DNA from: Asterias rubens
Taxonomy: Eukaryota > Echinodermata > Asteroidea > Forcipulatida > Asteriidae
DNA length: 64,000 nucleotides
Reading direction: 5' to 3'
NCBI RefSeq assembly: GCF_902459465.1
Contig: NC_047076.1
Location: 5,717,488-5,781,487 of the forward strand
Shown piece after piece: positions 10,265-22,500 of this stretch. Below the pieces are notes generated by a model. That model ran no database searches, was not told where the DNA came from, and saw only the letters and a list, made by a program, of their open reading frames with translations. Numbering within the stretch: position 1 is the stretch's first letter; each line of letters starts with the position of its first letter. A program made the position numbers and the translations under genes.

Positions 10265-12125
10265 TTCACTGGCATAATTCATATTGGTATTTTCTGGCAA
10301 CGTTTAAATGATTGCTCTCTTTTTAGTGAGCATTTGCTCACTTTTCCCTGCCAAATATTCTTCTCATTTCATTTTGTAGAGTTAAGTATCTGCCGTCCGA
10401 TTTCACCAAACTCTTCCTAACTTTAGGTGTAATCTTAGTACTTAGAACAGGTCCCAACTTTGCACCATAACATGTGAACAGTAGGATTAATCCTAAGTTA
10501 GGACGAGTTTTTCGTCCCAACTCGAGATAGGAACTCCTAGCAATTCGTGAAATCGGCTGCTGGTAAGTTCATCTGGCAACTCAAAATTATTATCTAATTT
10601 TTGGTAAACTGCTGTATTTAGTGCTTGTTATTTCTGTGTCTTAAAAAAAATGCCTTTAAAAGGCCAATCTGTTGAGCAAGATGTTCTAATAGATCACTCA
10701 CAGGAGTTAGAAACGGTGTTGATGTGGGTAGTGTCATCTAACTATATTGGTGCATACTTTGCAGGAAAATACTGTATGTTAAAGTGCCTTAAGCGCTACT
10801 GAGTGTGCTATATATAAGAAGCCACTAATATTGTTATCCAACAACTGTTGTTAAACAAAATCCAACAATGATGGTAACTCAATTCTCAATCTGTTGGGAT
10901 TGTCATGGTGGTGGATGCTCTGTCCAAAGTTGAAGATTAATTAGTTTGCTACAGTAGTCCTGATACAACAGAATCAAACCAAAACATGCGGTTGGATTTC
11001 GATTGGTGGGAGTGGCTGTTATGTAATCATTGTGGGCAGGGCCTAATGGATTGGTCTAGGTGGATTGTTACCTTAAAATTAATATCTGCATTTACGCGTA
11101 GATTTTTACAGTTTACTGACTTATGGAGATGGGTGGTCGATCAATCAATCATTATAACATTTATTTCCACACTCACATGGAGGCATCATCGTCAAAGCTA
11201 AATTCATCTTCAAAAAGGGGTGAATAATATATGCACAGAAGGTACCTTGTAAATGTGTCACTTTGGCTTTGTAACTGAAATTGCGTAATAATGACATTGA
11301 TTGTTGATTTAATGCTTCATTTCTGTTGAGTGATAAAGACAGGGGACGTGTCTGTACTTCAGGGCTCGAGATTGGTGTAAAATTGCTTTCTAGCTCAAAG
11401 TACCTAATTTAAAAATCATAACCTTCATGAGAAAGAGCTTTCTACACAAATTAACTTGTAAATTGGTTTTATTTGAACAAGCACTAACAGTCTTAACAGA
11501 AGATCCATCTCATTTGTCTGATGGGTTAGTATATTTTGATGCTCATTGGAATTGTATAAATACCAGACTCAAAGTCAACATTTGAACATAATTTCTTTCT
11601 ACAAAGTGACTATATTGTTCAATGGCAAAACACAAGACTGCCAGACTCGTCAAACCATCATGAGTTTACTGGCCCCTTGAGGCTAAAACCACTGCCCTCG
11701 GGCCGGCGGCGGCGGTAGTAACAAACTCGAGCCATGCACTTGATGTTTAAAATAAGTATGTTTTTAATCCATGAAGTGTATCATGTTACTCATATTATTT
11801 TTTCGCAAGGTACCGACTGGTTATGATCATAAATTCACATGCACTTTTTGCGACTCGTATCCTGTTGCGGTTTGTTGGACCCAGAACTTGAGCCTGGTGC
11901 ACTATTGTATATCGGCCTTGGCAACCAAGCAGTTGTACGATTCATAAGATTGACACTAAAAACTTAAATAAATTCCATTTATCAATGAAACAACTTGTAC
12001 CATTTTCACTTTTAGTCTTTATTCAGGCTGGCCTCTAAGTTACAAAAATTAATCGTACGATTAGTTCGTCACTCGAAACTGAAATAAATGCTAATTGTCA
12101 ATGAAACAACTTGTAGCATTTTCAC
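10265..12125. other. PARP 3' UTR and convergent intergenic region
   Basis: No further exon is evident. The start presumably contains the PARP 3' UTR. Candidate AATAAA signals occur near 11968 and 12083 but neither can be assigned with confidence. A short GGC run (GCCGGCGGCGGCGGTAG) lies near 11702. The open frame at 10986-11201 has no recognisable protein. Confidence 0.4.
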
Positions 12126-12925
12126 TTAAAGGCAGTGTATACTTTTTGTAATTACTAGACAAGTTAAACAGCTACCCGAGCGGAATGTTTTCAACGCACT
12201 TGGTCACCATTTTAATGTAATTTTGATATGTGTACACTTCTGAACTTTCCGTAATTATCGATTAAAAAATCAGGGCCCTACCTAAAGGTTTTTTGAAAAA
12301 CTAAAAACACTTCTGCCGTTGAGAGCGGGCGTCAAAGGACAATGCCGCTGACGTCATTTGTGGGAGTTTGCTTGGTTATACATCCACGCTGCAACAAAGC
12401 GGCTTTATCTACTTATGACGTTTTGAGTGTGTTTCGCAAATCTCGCAGAAAAGCTCTGGACAAGGGCATACAAAATGATTGTTTTTTTTACACAATTGAA
12501 ATCTATTTATAATCATATGACTCGATTTACTTATTCATCGAAAACATTTTAAGTGGAATTCAGCAAAGTTCACGACTTGACATTTTCGTTCAAGCAGGTC
12601 TTTAATGATCATAAAAACTTACTTGTTAATGAACACTCAAGAGCTGTTGATAGTATGCAACATTGTGAGAAATGACGACGCCCTTTAAAGTAGTTTAGTT
12701 ATAGAGAGAGAGGTTTTTCCACCTGAAAACATGAAGCCTTACTGAAGCATCTGAAAGCACACAATTTTCCGCAACAATGGTATTTTATCTTTCATTATTT
12801 TCTTGCAAATACGATGATCAATTGAGTCAAAGTTTTCACCGATTTGTTGTTTTATGCATATGATGGGATACACCAAGTGTGGCTGCTTGGCTTTGACAAT
12901 TACCAAAAGTGTACCGTCCTTTTAA
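12126..12925. mobile_element. TTAA-flanked MITE, 800-bp long variant
   Basis: Starts TTAA then AGGCAGTGTATACTTTTTG and ends AATTACCAAAAGTGTACCGT ... TTAA, so both termini carry the inverted GGCAGTG / CAGTGCC-type ends of the GGACACTATTGGTAATT family in diverged form. Longer than the usual 380 bp. It lies between the converging PARP and METTL2 genes. No coding region. Confidence 0.6.
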
Positions 12926-13224
12926 GTCCTTGTTCAGACTGTGCTCTCATGCGTTAAAAAAGATCATCAGAGAAAATGTCATGGATTTGTTATAGGTAGC
13001 AAATCAAAGTACAGCTTTGAAAAGATATCTTTTAACTCAATAAGATTTTGGTTTATGCTGTTTTGTTGTGTCTTTGTGGGGGGGGAGAGCTTAATTAGCA
13101 TACCTGTTCCTGTGTGTTTGAACTCTTTTAGTGCCAAGGTCGTACATGTACGATCTATTTTATATACTTAAAAAGTGCCACGAATCATACATGTATGTAT
13201 ACGATCCATAGTATACATATTAGT

Positions 13225-13385
13225 TGGTGTTACTCATACACCGATGTGTGCAAGTACTGTATACTGATTATTACTCAGTACTCTCCCAATGTCTGTGAAA
13301 AAGAAATCCCAGGCATATTATTCGGGTGATATTTGAACCCACAACCTTTGCTGATCTAGAGCAGATGTCTTACAAAGACTTTTCG
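13225..13385 (-). mobile_element. tRNA-derived SINE copy (family of 43430-43985)
   Basis: Reads on the minus strand as a diverged B-box region (GGTTGTGGGTTCAAATATC), then CTGGGATTTCTTTTTCACAG, a tail with AGTACTGAGTAA and CATCGGTGTATGAGTAAC. The same order is seen in the better preserved copies near 43.5-44 kb. It lies about 150 bp downstream of the METTL2 stop codon. Confidence 0.6.
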
Positions 13386-13535
13386 TTATGACTGATGCAA
13401 TCTCATATGTCATAATGTACAAGTTATCATGAAAGGGCAATATCACTCGAGGAATACCATTGACTGAAGGATGTTCAAAGGCAACAAAAAATAAGTGAGA
13501 CACGAGATACAACAAGACTATCATTTATGTTCTCA

Positions 13536-16500
13536 TCATGATTTGTCCACATCTGCCAGTTGGCTGGTACTCAGCGGTTTGCGGTATTTACACTGCATCC
13601 AGACTCTGTACATTGTTAGCTGGCGACCACGGTTGACCTGCAATCTGTGATCGACGATGTTCTGCACTTCATGAAGACCCGCTTTGGTAAAGAGAGTTCG
13701 GAGCTCATCTAGAAACGAGAGAACGTGATAAAACAATAATAATAATTAATGGGTTCTTGTGTAGTGCTTTATCACACCTAATGGGTGTATCGAAGCGCGC
13801 TTAGTATTATGTGGAGCTTTGTTTTGAAGTACGAGACCTATTCAATTACAGCACCAAGTAACGGTTTTACAAGGTGCTGTGGCGCAATATGCTGCCGATC
13901 TGGGGTCGATTTCACTAAGAGCTAAAATTGATCTTAACTGCAAATCAATCGCAGTTGCTAAGTTAAGTGTGACGCCACAATACAAATCGCTATGGTAATA
14001 CAGACAATTTGTCTTGCGATGAATGCTATTGCTTTGTGAAATCAGCCCCTCAAACACTTGGGCGAGCCCCTTCTCTTTTTGATTATTGCACTGGGTTCTT
14101 TTACACACAATACACAACACAGTTTCATACTTATTTTTTCAGAAATTGACTCTCACCCCTGGGTCAATGCAGAATTCAATAATATTGATAATATCAAAGT
14201 CTTATATAGCGCACGTATCTACCAACAAAGTACTGGAGGCGCTTAGTATATATATACATTTATACAGGAAGAGAGGTTATTGAAAGTTATGAATTCTCTG
14301 AGACCCAATTATCTGGCACATTTAGCAGCCACAGCCAGTATAAGTCAATATATTTTTGGAACGGACTGATCAAATGCTATTTCTAATGGTTTATGATTGA
14401 CCTACTGTACCTTGAGTGAAGAAATAGACCAGGGTTCCGTCACCTCTAGCATAAAAATGATCCGAGAGACAGCGACCTGCAACGAAAGGAGAGTTTTTGT
14501 TTGTTTTTACACACAGTTTACTGTTTTTAGTTTATGGATTTACTTATCGCTGTGAATTTTGTAAAGCCCTTTTCACACTCTGGTTTCTGCGTCGTGTGAA
14601 AGGTCGTGTTCAAGTTTGACCAACGTCCTTGGTCAAGACAACTGGCTCCCGAGACCAAGGACCCTGGTTTGACTTTGTCGCGTGAAAAGGGCTTAATAAT
14701 TTTTAATAAATCGGAGACTAACTATGATTGATTCTGACCCCTACAAACCTGCAATTCTGTGCAGCGTGGAAAATATCGACTACACATGCGCTTGTAAACA
14801 ACTGCCTCCTAAAGCGCAGTGTTGGGCTTCAACGCGCACACGAAGCACGCCCTCTGCCTTCCTAAGATGCAGAGTTGCAACACTGACCTTTCTTGAAGCG
14901 GAGCTGAGCCAGATCATATCTCCCGTAATCCCTCAGTAAGATCAGCCCGCCTGGCTTCAAACACCTCGCTAGTTTGTTGATAGACTTCTGCATCCTACAA
15001 CGAGCAATAGAAGGACAAATTATAAAAGCAGTTTGCAGATTCCGTCGGCTCAAATTTTGAAAGAATTTGGGGTAGGATAAAGTAAAAATTACTAGAGCAG
15101 GATTCAAACCAAGGACGCAATACCTACGAGTGCAGAAACAAAATTGAAATCACATTAATATTTTTAACATTTTGAGAGTGATTTGAACCTGTCAGCTGGA
15201 AATTAACGTGCCGGTGCCCTGGGGAAAATCTGTCTCTCGTAAATTTTTTCCCGTATAGAAAATTAACATGAGCTGGAGGAGAACTCAAAACGGGGTAGCT
15301 TTGATCATGACGACACTCCCCCCTTTAAAGCCATTGGACACTATTGGTAATTACTCATAATAATTTTTAGCATCAAACCTCACTTGGTAACGAGTAATGG
15401 GGAGAGGTTGATAGTCAAATACATTCTGGGACACGGCTCCCTCTGAAGTGACGTTTTTTCGCAAAAGAATTAATTTTCCACGAATCTGATTTCGAGACCT
15501 CAGATTTAGAATTTTAGGTCTCGAAATCAAGCATCTGAAAGAGCAAAACTTCGTGTGACAAGGGTGGTTTTTCTTTCATAGTTATCTCGCAACTCCGACG
15601 ACCAATCAAGCTCAAATTTTCACAGGTTTGTTATTTTATGCATATGTTGAGATACACCAAATGAGAAGACTTGTCTTTGACCATTACCAATATTGTCTAG
15701 TGTCTTTAAAAACCCATATTCTTCAAAATCTTCTGTGCAATTTCTTGATACATTTCTTTAGAGTACAACAATCTGCTCTTACTTTTCCGGATGAATGGCA
15801 GACAGGACAAATATGAGGATGATTGTGTCGAGACTACCCTCTGGAAAGGGCAAAGCTGCGCCGCTGTCTGTGACGTCGTACACAAAGGCATGACATCGCT
15901 TTGGGTTGAAGTCGGGATGTTGCTACAGGCAAAAATAAAGAAAGAATTTATGCAGACTATTTTACTTTCTTTACTATTTTGTCTTTGATACAAAATGTTT
16001 GGTAGAGTTGATTTGGGTAGCCCTGACCATTCTGAAATTTCATACACAATGAGAAAAGAAACGAGGCAAATTTCTGGAAGGGTTTTATTGGCAGCCACCT
16101 TCCAAAATTAAGTACCGTTTGAAACTTGAAATGAAAGAGATTTTCAACACTCTGTTTTTGATCATTTTTTTTCTTGAACTAGCCAATGACACCAATACGT
16201 GTGGTTAGTGTGCCGAGTAAATGTTGACAAGCAGAGGGTATTTTCGATGTGTATCTTGGCAAAAAAGGCAGACAAATCTGCCACAACCTTTTTTTTATAA
16301 ATCAATTAGTAAAATAACATCTTTCTTCCCAATTATGTTGTTAAAAATTTTGACAAGCAAGCTGTTACCTTGACGATATCTATTGCCACACTGGAGAAGT
16401 CACACCCATAAACAAACAAACCTGGATCACTGAAAGATAAATGGGAAGGAAAAAAAACCGAAGGGAACATTATGAAACTTCAGTGTCACAGAGAAATGAG

Positions 16501-19500
16501 TATGTTTATGAAAAAGACAACAAAATTGTAGAAAATAAACACAACAGCATGACAGTAGTTTGGACAGCTGTAGTCCCCTTGCACTGGTGCCACATGTGGC
16601 TTCTGTCTGCTTATGGTTTGCCATTTTGGTAAAAACTGTGAGTGTCTTGAATAGCTTCGCTAGGTCAACCCCAACTTGCTTATCCGGGTGAGCCCCTGCT
16701 CATCCGGGTGAGTCCCTGACATGAGCATAATCGAACACCAACTTTCCAAAGCATTCACACCAATGCATCTTGAGACAGCAGACCTTCGTGTGCATGCATT
16801 GCTTTAAAGGAACTCTTTGCCTTGGATCGGACGAGTTGGTCTACGAAAAGCGTTTGAAACCAGTTGTTATGAAATGCATATGGTTAGAAAGATATTTTAA
16901 AAGTAGAATATAATGATCAACACAAGTATCACTCAAAATTGCACGGTTTTCATTTTACGTCGCGAAAGAACACGATCGGCCATTTATGGGAGTCAAAGTT
17001 TTTACTCCCATAAATGGCCGACCGTGTTTGTCGACGAGGTAAAACGAAAACCACGCAATTTCGATGCATATTTGTGTAGATCATTGTATTCTACTTTTAC
17101 AACATCTTTCTAACCATATCGATTTTATAACAAACGGTTACAAACGCTTTTCAAAGACCAACTCGACCGATCCAAGGCAACGTGTTCCTTTAATAGTGCA
17201 TGTGACATGGTATTTTGGCTAATAAACTCTAGTCTGGTAAGCTGAAGTTTATTGTGCTAAGCTATTTTTTGTGTTTAAACAACTCTATGAAAGAAGGCCC
17301 AGGGGATGCAATCTGCAAGCTTAAGGAATGGGTGCCGTACCTAACCCTACACTGGTACCAGACTGCAAAAAAAGTACCATACCTTCTGGGCTAACATTGG
17401 TTTCCTTGGTTTTCTCAGTTGGTGGTGATATGTGGTAACACCCATAGTTTGTGTACTGTGGATTTAGAGTCCACAGTCTCCTGTGGTATTCTGTGGCAAG
17501 AGCCTATTTGGTAGAAGAGTGCATCGATAGCACCGATTGAGCCTAAATTTTCACAGGTTTGTTATTTTATATAGAAGTTGTGATACACGAACTGTGGGCC
17601 TTGGACATTACTGTTTACCGAAAGTGTCCAGTGGCTTTAAAGGCAGTGGACACTATTGGTAATTACTCAAAATAATTATCAGCATAAAACCTTTCTTGGT
17701 AACAAGTAATGGGAGAGGTTGATAGTACAAAACGATGTGAGAAACGGCTCCCTCTGAAGTAATGTAGTTTTTGAGAAAGAAGTAATTTTCCACGAACTTG
17801 ATTTCGAGACCTCAGATTTACAATTTGAGGTTCGAAATCAACCATCTGAAAGAACACGACTTTGTGTGACAAGGGTGTTTTTTCTTTCATTGTTATCTCG
17901 CAACTTCGACGACCGATTGAGCTCAATTTTTCACAGGTTTGTTATTTTATGCATATGTTGAGTTTCACCAACTGTGAAGGCTAGTCTTTGACAATTACCA
18001 CTAGTGTCCAGTGTCTGCAAGCTTAGTTCGTACTTCCTGTGAATGCAAACGCATCACAAATTTTGACACTGCAGTGCTGTTTTCACAGCGAATGTTTTGC
18101 AGGAGTTGCGCGCAAGTCGTATCGCATTCCCAGGAAGCATAAAGAGGGCTTCAAACACCACAATCTCCTGTAGACTGCTGAGGCAAGAGCCAGTTGGGTA
18201 TTAAAAGGGTACACAGGCCACCCATCTGGAGAAGGTCAACTACAATACTCACATATTGGACTGTAGAATCGGGAAGATGGTGTTGCCAACTCCACACCCC
18301 ACCTCCAGGATCCGAGTCCTGGCATCCCAGCCAGGAAACCTCTCGCTGTCGGCAACATCTAGCCGATTGGTGGAGTCTCCACAAGTTCTCTCATTAACAG
18401 AACAATCAACAACATTCACTCCACTTTGAGAGTCTTGTATCACGCCTTCTTTAGTGGATCTACAAGCTATTTGACTCACGGGGACCGACTCAGAGTTTGC
18501 TGTAGCTCCACTTGAAATTGCCGCTCCTTCATTCTCCTTCCCGACACTTTCCGAGTTTCTTAACGGACTCACCGATTCCTCTGAACTTGGATCTGAATTG
18601 AGAATGGTAGGTTTTGCATCTGGGGCGGTCTGTACTAGTTCATCTTGCGAGGTCGTTGCCGATGTCTTAGCCAGCTCAGGGAACTCGGTGAAGAGCCAGT
18701 GACGATCCTTGAAGAAGCGATTCTGGTGCTGAGAATAGAAACCATCCCACTGGTTGTCGGCTTCTTTCTGCAGTTTCTCTAAATAAAAAATATTTCAAGT
18801 TTCAGAAAATTTCTCAAAAGTTTTCACCTGAAGGGTGTGTACTATATATCGATAAGATTGAAAATATAAATCTTCACAAATATAATAACAATAATAATAA
18901 TAATAATGGGCATTTATAATGCGCCGGTATCCATCTTAAGATGCTCATGGCGCAGTGACACAAAAAACGGGAAAAAGTTATGAAGTCCTCATTAGATGAG
19001 TCTTGAGGGAAGTATTGAACAACGCCATTGATGGAGAAAGTTTAACACGATCCGGCAAGTCGTTCCTCAATGAAGGGGCAGCAGAAGTAAATGATCTTTC
19101 ACCCCATGATGTTTTGACCAGGGGTTTCCTTAAAAGATAAACATAAAATGACACAGTACAACAGGCCTCAAAATAACCGACAGCACCCACAGGAATTGCC
19201 CTGTGCTTTGGCTGTGGTGCCCTTTGCAAAGTTCCAAAACAAATTTCCATTTTGCTGATAGACGTACCCCTCACTTGAGAGACATAGCTGTACCCCTTCA
19301 AGAGCAAAGTTCAAGGCCTGGTATAAAGATGGTCACGGCGGAAAAACTTCCCTTGAGGTATCTTTGCCGGAAATTCTACAGCCTTTGAGAAACTGAGCTT
19401 TTGAGCGTTTAAATGCACTGGACTCAAGCTCTGGCATTTCTGGCAGGAGTTGAGCACAAGTCAAATGATGTGAAATATTTGTTGCAAATTTGTGTCGTCA

Positions 19501-22500
19501 AAATTTGCATTGCTTTTACACTTGTGGGAAGTACATATATATATATGAACAAGTTTTTATTGGCAGATAAGTGCTTTATATAGGACTTTGTTGTTATTAT
19601 TAAGTACCTTGCTGTTCCTGATTCATAAATTCACTAGAGTTGGCTTCCACCTTCTTCTGTGCATCCTGCATCTGCTCCTCGCTCCAAACGACGTTATCCC
19701 TGTATTCAAAGATGCAACGAAACAAGAGAATTGTGAAAATACTGGGTTGAGAATACCTTCTAGTCCGAGTCTGACAACTAGAAGTTTGAATCTGGTATTG
19801 AGATCTTAGAAGGTACATTGAAATAATTGCATTCCAGCTTTTGACAACCCCTCTGGAGCTTTTTGATTCCAAGGAGCTTTTGGGAACACTTTCATCAGCA
19901 ATATCAGATTAAGAGTGAGGAGATCAAAGAGAACGACTTATTTTATTTGTGGAAAAAAGGGTTTGTCTACCTAGGCAGGCTTAAAAAGTCTGAATTAAGA
20001 TAAAAGTTTGAAATTAGTTATAAGTGCCCTTTTTAGGCATCTGAAAGCACACAAATTTGTACAAGAAGGGTGTTTTTCAATTGAACACCCTTGTTGCACA
20101 AATTACATTATTCAATTTCCATTTCGATGACCAATTGGGTAAAAAATTTCATGTTGCATGTTGGGATAGGCCTACACAAAGTGAGTTGGTCTGCGATTGA
20201 CCGATCCATTATACTCTGCCCCATGGTGTATTGACCAATCACAACCCATTGCACAACCAAAAGTCCATCATGCGTGCGCGCATGCTTGGCGCGCGCGGCA
20301 GAGTTGTGCAGAATGGCATTGGAGAGGCTCAAGTGTTCTTGCTCACACGTGCGCCTTGGGCGGAGCCTAATGGACTGGTGTATTATCAAAAGTGTCCAGT
20401 GCCAATAATGTTTAATCATGATTGTTTAATGATTAGAAAGGATCCCAGCCCCCCGGTTGGTTTTCAGACTTACCACAACTTGTGGTGTACGCCATCATAG
20501 TGCCTACAGGGGTAGGAAACCAGCGATTTTCTTTGAAAATGAACTTTGATTCGCCAACGAGGAATAGACAGCCATCCTAGTCTATGAATCAGTTTTTCAA
20601 TTGATGCCATGATCTGCAGTATTGTGCGATTTTCAAAATTAATTCAAATTGTTTTTCTTTTTGGGAATACTGTTTTATCTTTCTTTATTTAAACAGAGAG
20701 TAAACACAAACAGTGTCATGGCAGTGGGGACCGCAACGATATAAGAGATGTTAAATTTGCATCGGGATAAAGAATATTGATTTTGGTTTTTACCCATTCT
20801 CTTATATCGTTGCGGTACCCGCTGCCAAAACGAATACCGGACACTTCGGCACCTTGCAAACTCGGCACCTGCAAGATCGGCACCTTGCAAACTAGGCACC
20901 TTCCATCTCGGCACCCACTCGGCACCAAGAATGTCGGCACCATACAAACTCGGCACCGGCCTTTTATTGACTAACAAACTCGGCACCAAGCAAAAATAAG
21001 AGTCAAGTGGTTAAAATCAAGTAAGGGGGCCATTAAATATTGTCAATGTTTAAAAATTTCGATTTCTTTTCGAATTAGTGGGTGAGTGGGTCAAAAGCCT
21101 CTTTTTCAAATATTTATTAATCGAAATTCACTTTTCCAAAAAAAAAAAAAATAAATAAAATAAAAAGCTAGATTGTTTTATTTGCATTCCATGGAGGTAG
21201 CAACTGCAGACCTAGCAAGTCTCACGCTTTCACGCAACGCAATCATTTTCTAACGCTTAGGGCGGGACAGGGAAAACAAATACGTGTAATAATGCTTCAG
21301 ATTGCGTGAAGTTTTTCAGAATTATCAACTTGGGCTGGCATACAAAAAGAGCGTGAATTTGCAGATTGCACACCTTTTTGCTCTCTCACTAGATTCAGCT
21401 GATAATAATTATTCGGAATTCGTCAGAGCACAAAACGCGAATTGCGCACAAGTTTGTCCCAATCCGTTTAGCAAATTTGTTGAATGCGCCCCACGTGCAT
21501 AGACTCGACACATCAGGTAGAAGTTATGAGCGGAGGATTGTGCACATCATTTTAGCCGGAAATTTATTTTCTTTGGGGAAATATTCTGACACAATCGTAC
21601 CTCCACATTAACCAGAAACATCTCATGTGTACCTCATGTAAATGTGAAGTAAACTGGAAAGTTTTTTCATGCATTTTGAAGAAAAGTAATCCTCCACATA
21701 AACAAAATTCTGCACAATTTTTGTATTTAACATACGTGAAATTACACAATAAAAAAAGGTTTGATAATTAGTAGCTTTGTAAACGATGTTAATGGCAAAA
21801 TCACTAGTTATGGGGGTTGATAATAATTCCGAACTTTCGAGAAACTTTGGACCCCCAGGAAATTTACTGTGGCGCCGCACCGAGTTCAATCATGGTTCAA
21901 TGAATCTACAAGTTTTTAAAATGTTGTTTTACAATGTATGCTGATTGTGTCCATGTCGGTGAAAGTGTAGTCTTGGCCCAAGACTAGCTTGATTCTGGAT
22001 AGTGTACTATACGCGGTTGAATCGCCAAAGCGCGTCCGCCACGGTAAGATTTAGTTAATTGGACGGCTTGAAATCTACTTGCCAGTGTAGTCTAGATTTC
22101 AAACCGTCCAATTAACTAAATTATACCGTGGCGGGCGCGCTTTGGCGATTCAACCGCGTGTAGTACACTATCCAGAATCAAGCACCATAGTCTTGGACCA
22201 AGACTAGTGAAAGTGCGGAGCAATTTTTTTATGATTTGGGTTTTGAACATTTTTAAAAAGGGTTTGTTTAATTTGGTTAATTGTTTTCAATGAAATTTTG
22301 CTTTTAACCGAGCGTGATTTGCCGATGAGGCGCCGGCCGTATGATCGGGGACTAATTTACCGACGGACCAGTCGCGACACTGGTTTCTAATCAAAGATCG
22401 TTTGGTGCACTGATCCTTTCAGTGTTATTTTTTCCGTCCCGTGCTAAACGTCGCTTCTACTTTCGGGTAAATTGTACAATAATTAAAATAAGTGTTATAA

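Noticed and set aside
20675..20989. Open frame resembling pentapeptide repeats ([12 protein letters not shown])
   Set aside because: Produced by the CTCGGCACC minisatellite. The mirrored array at 22570 gives similar frames. No gene context.
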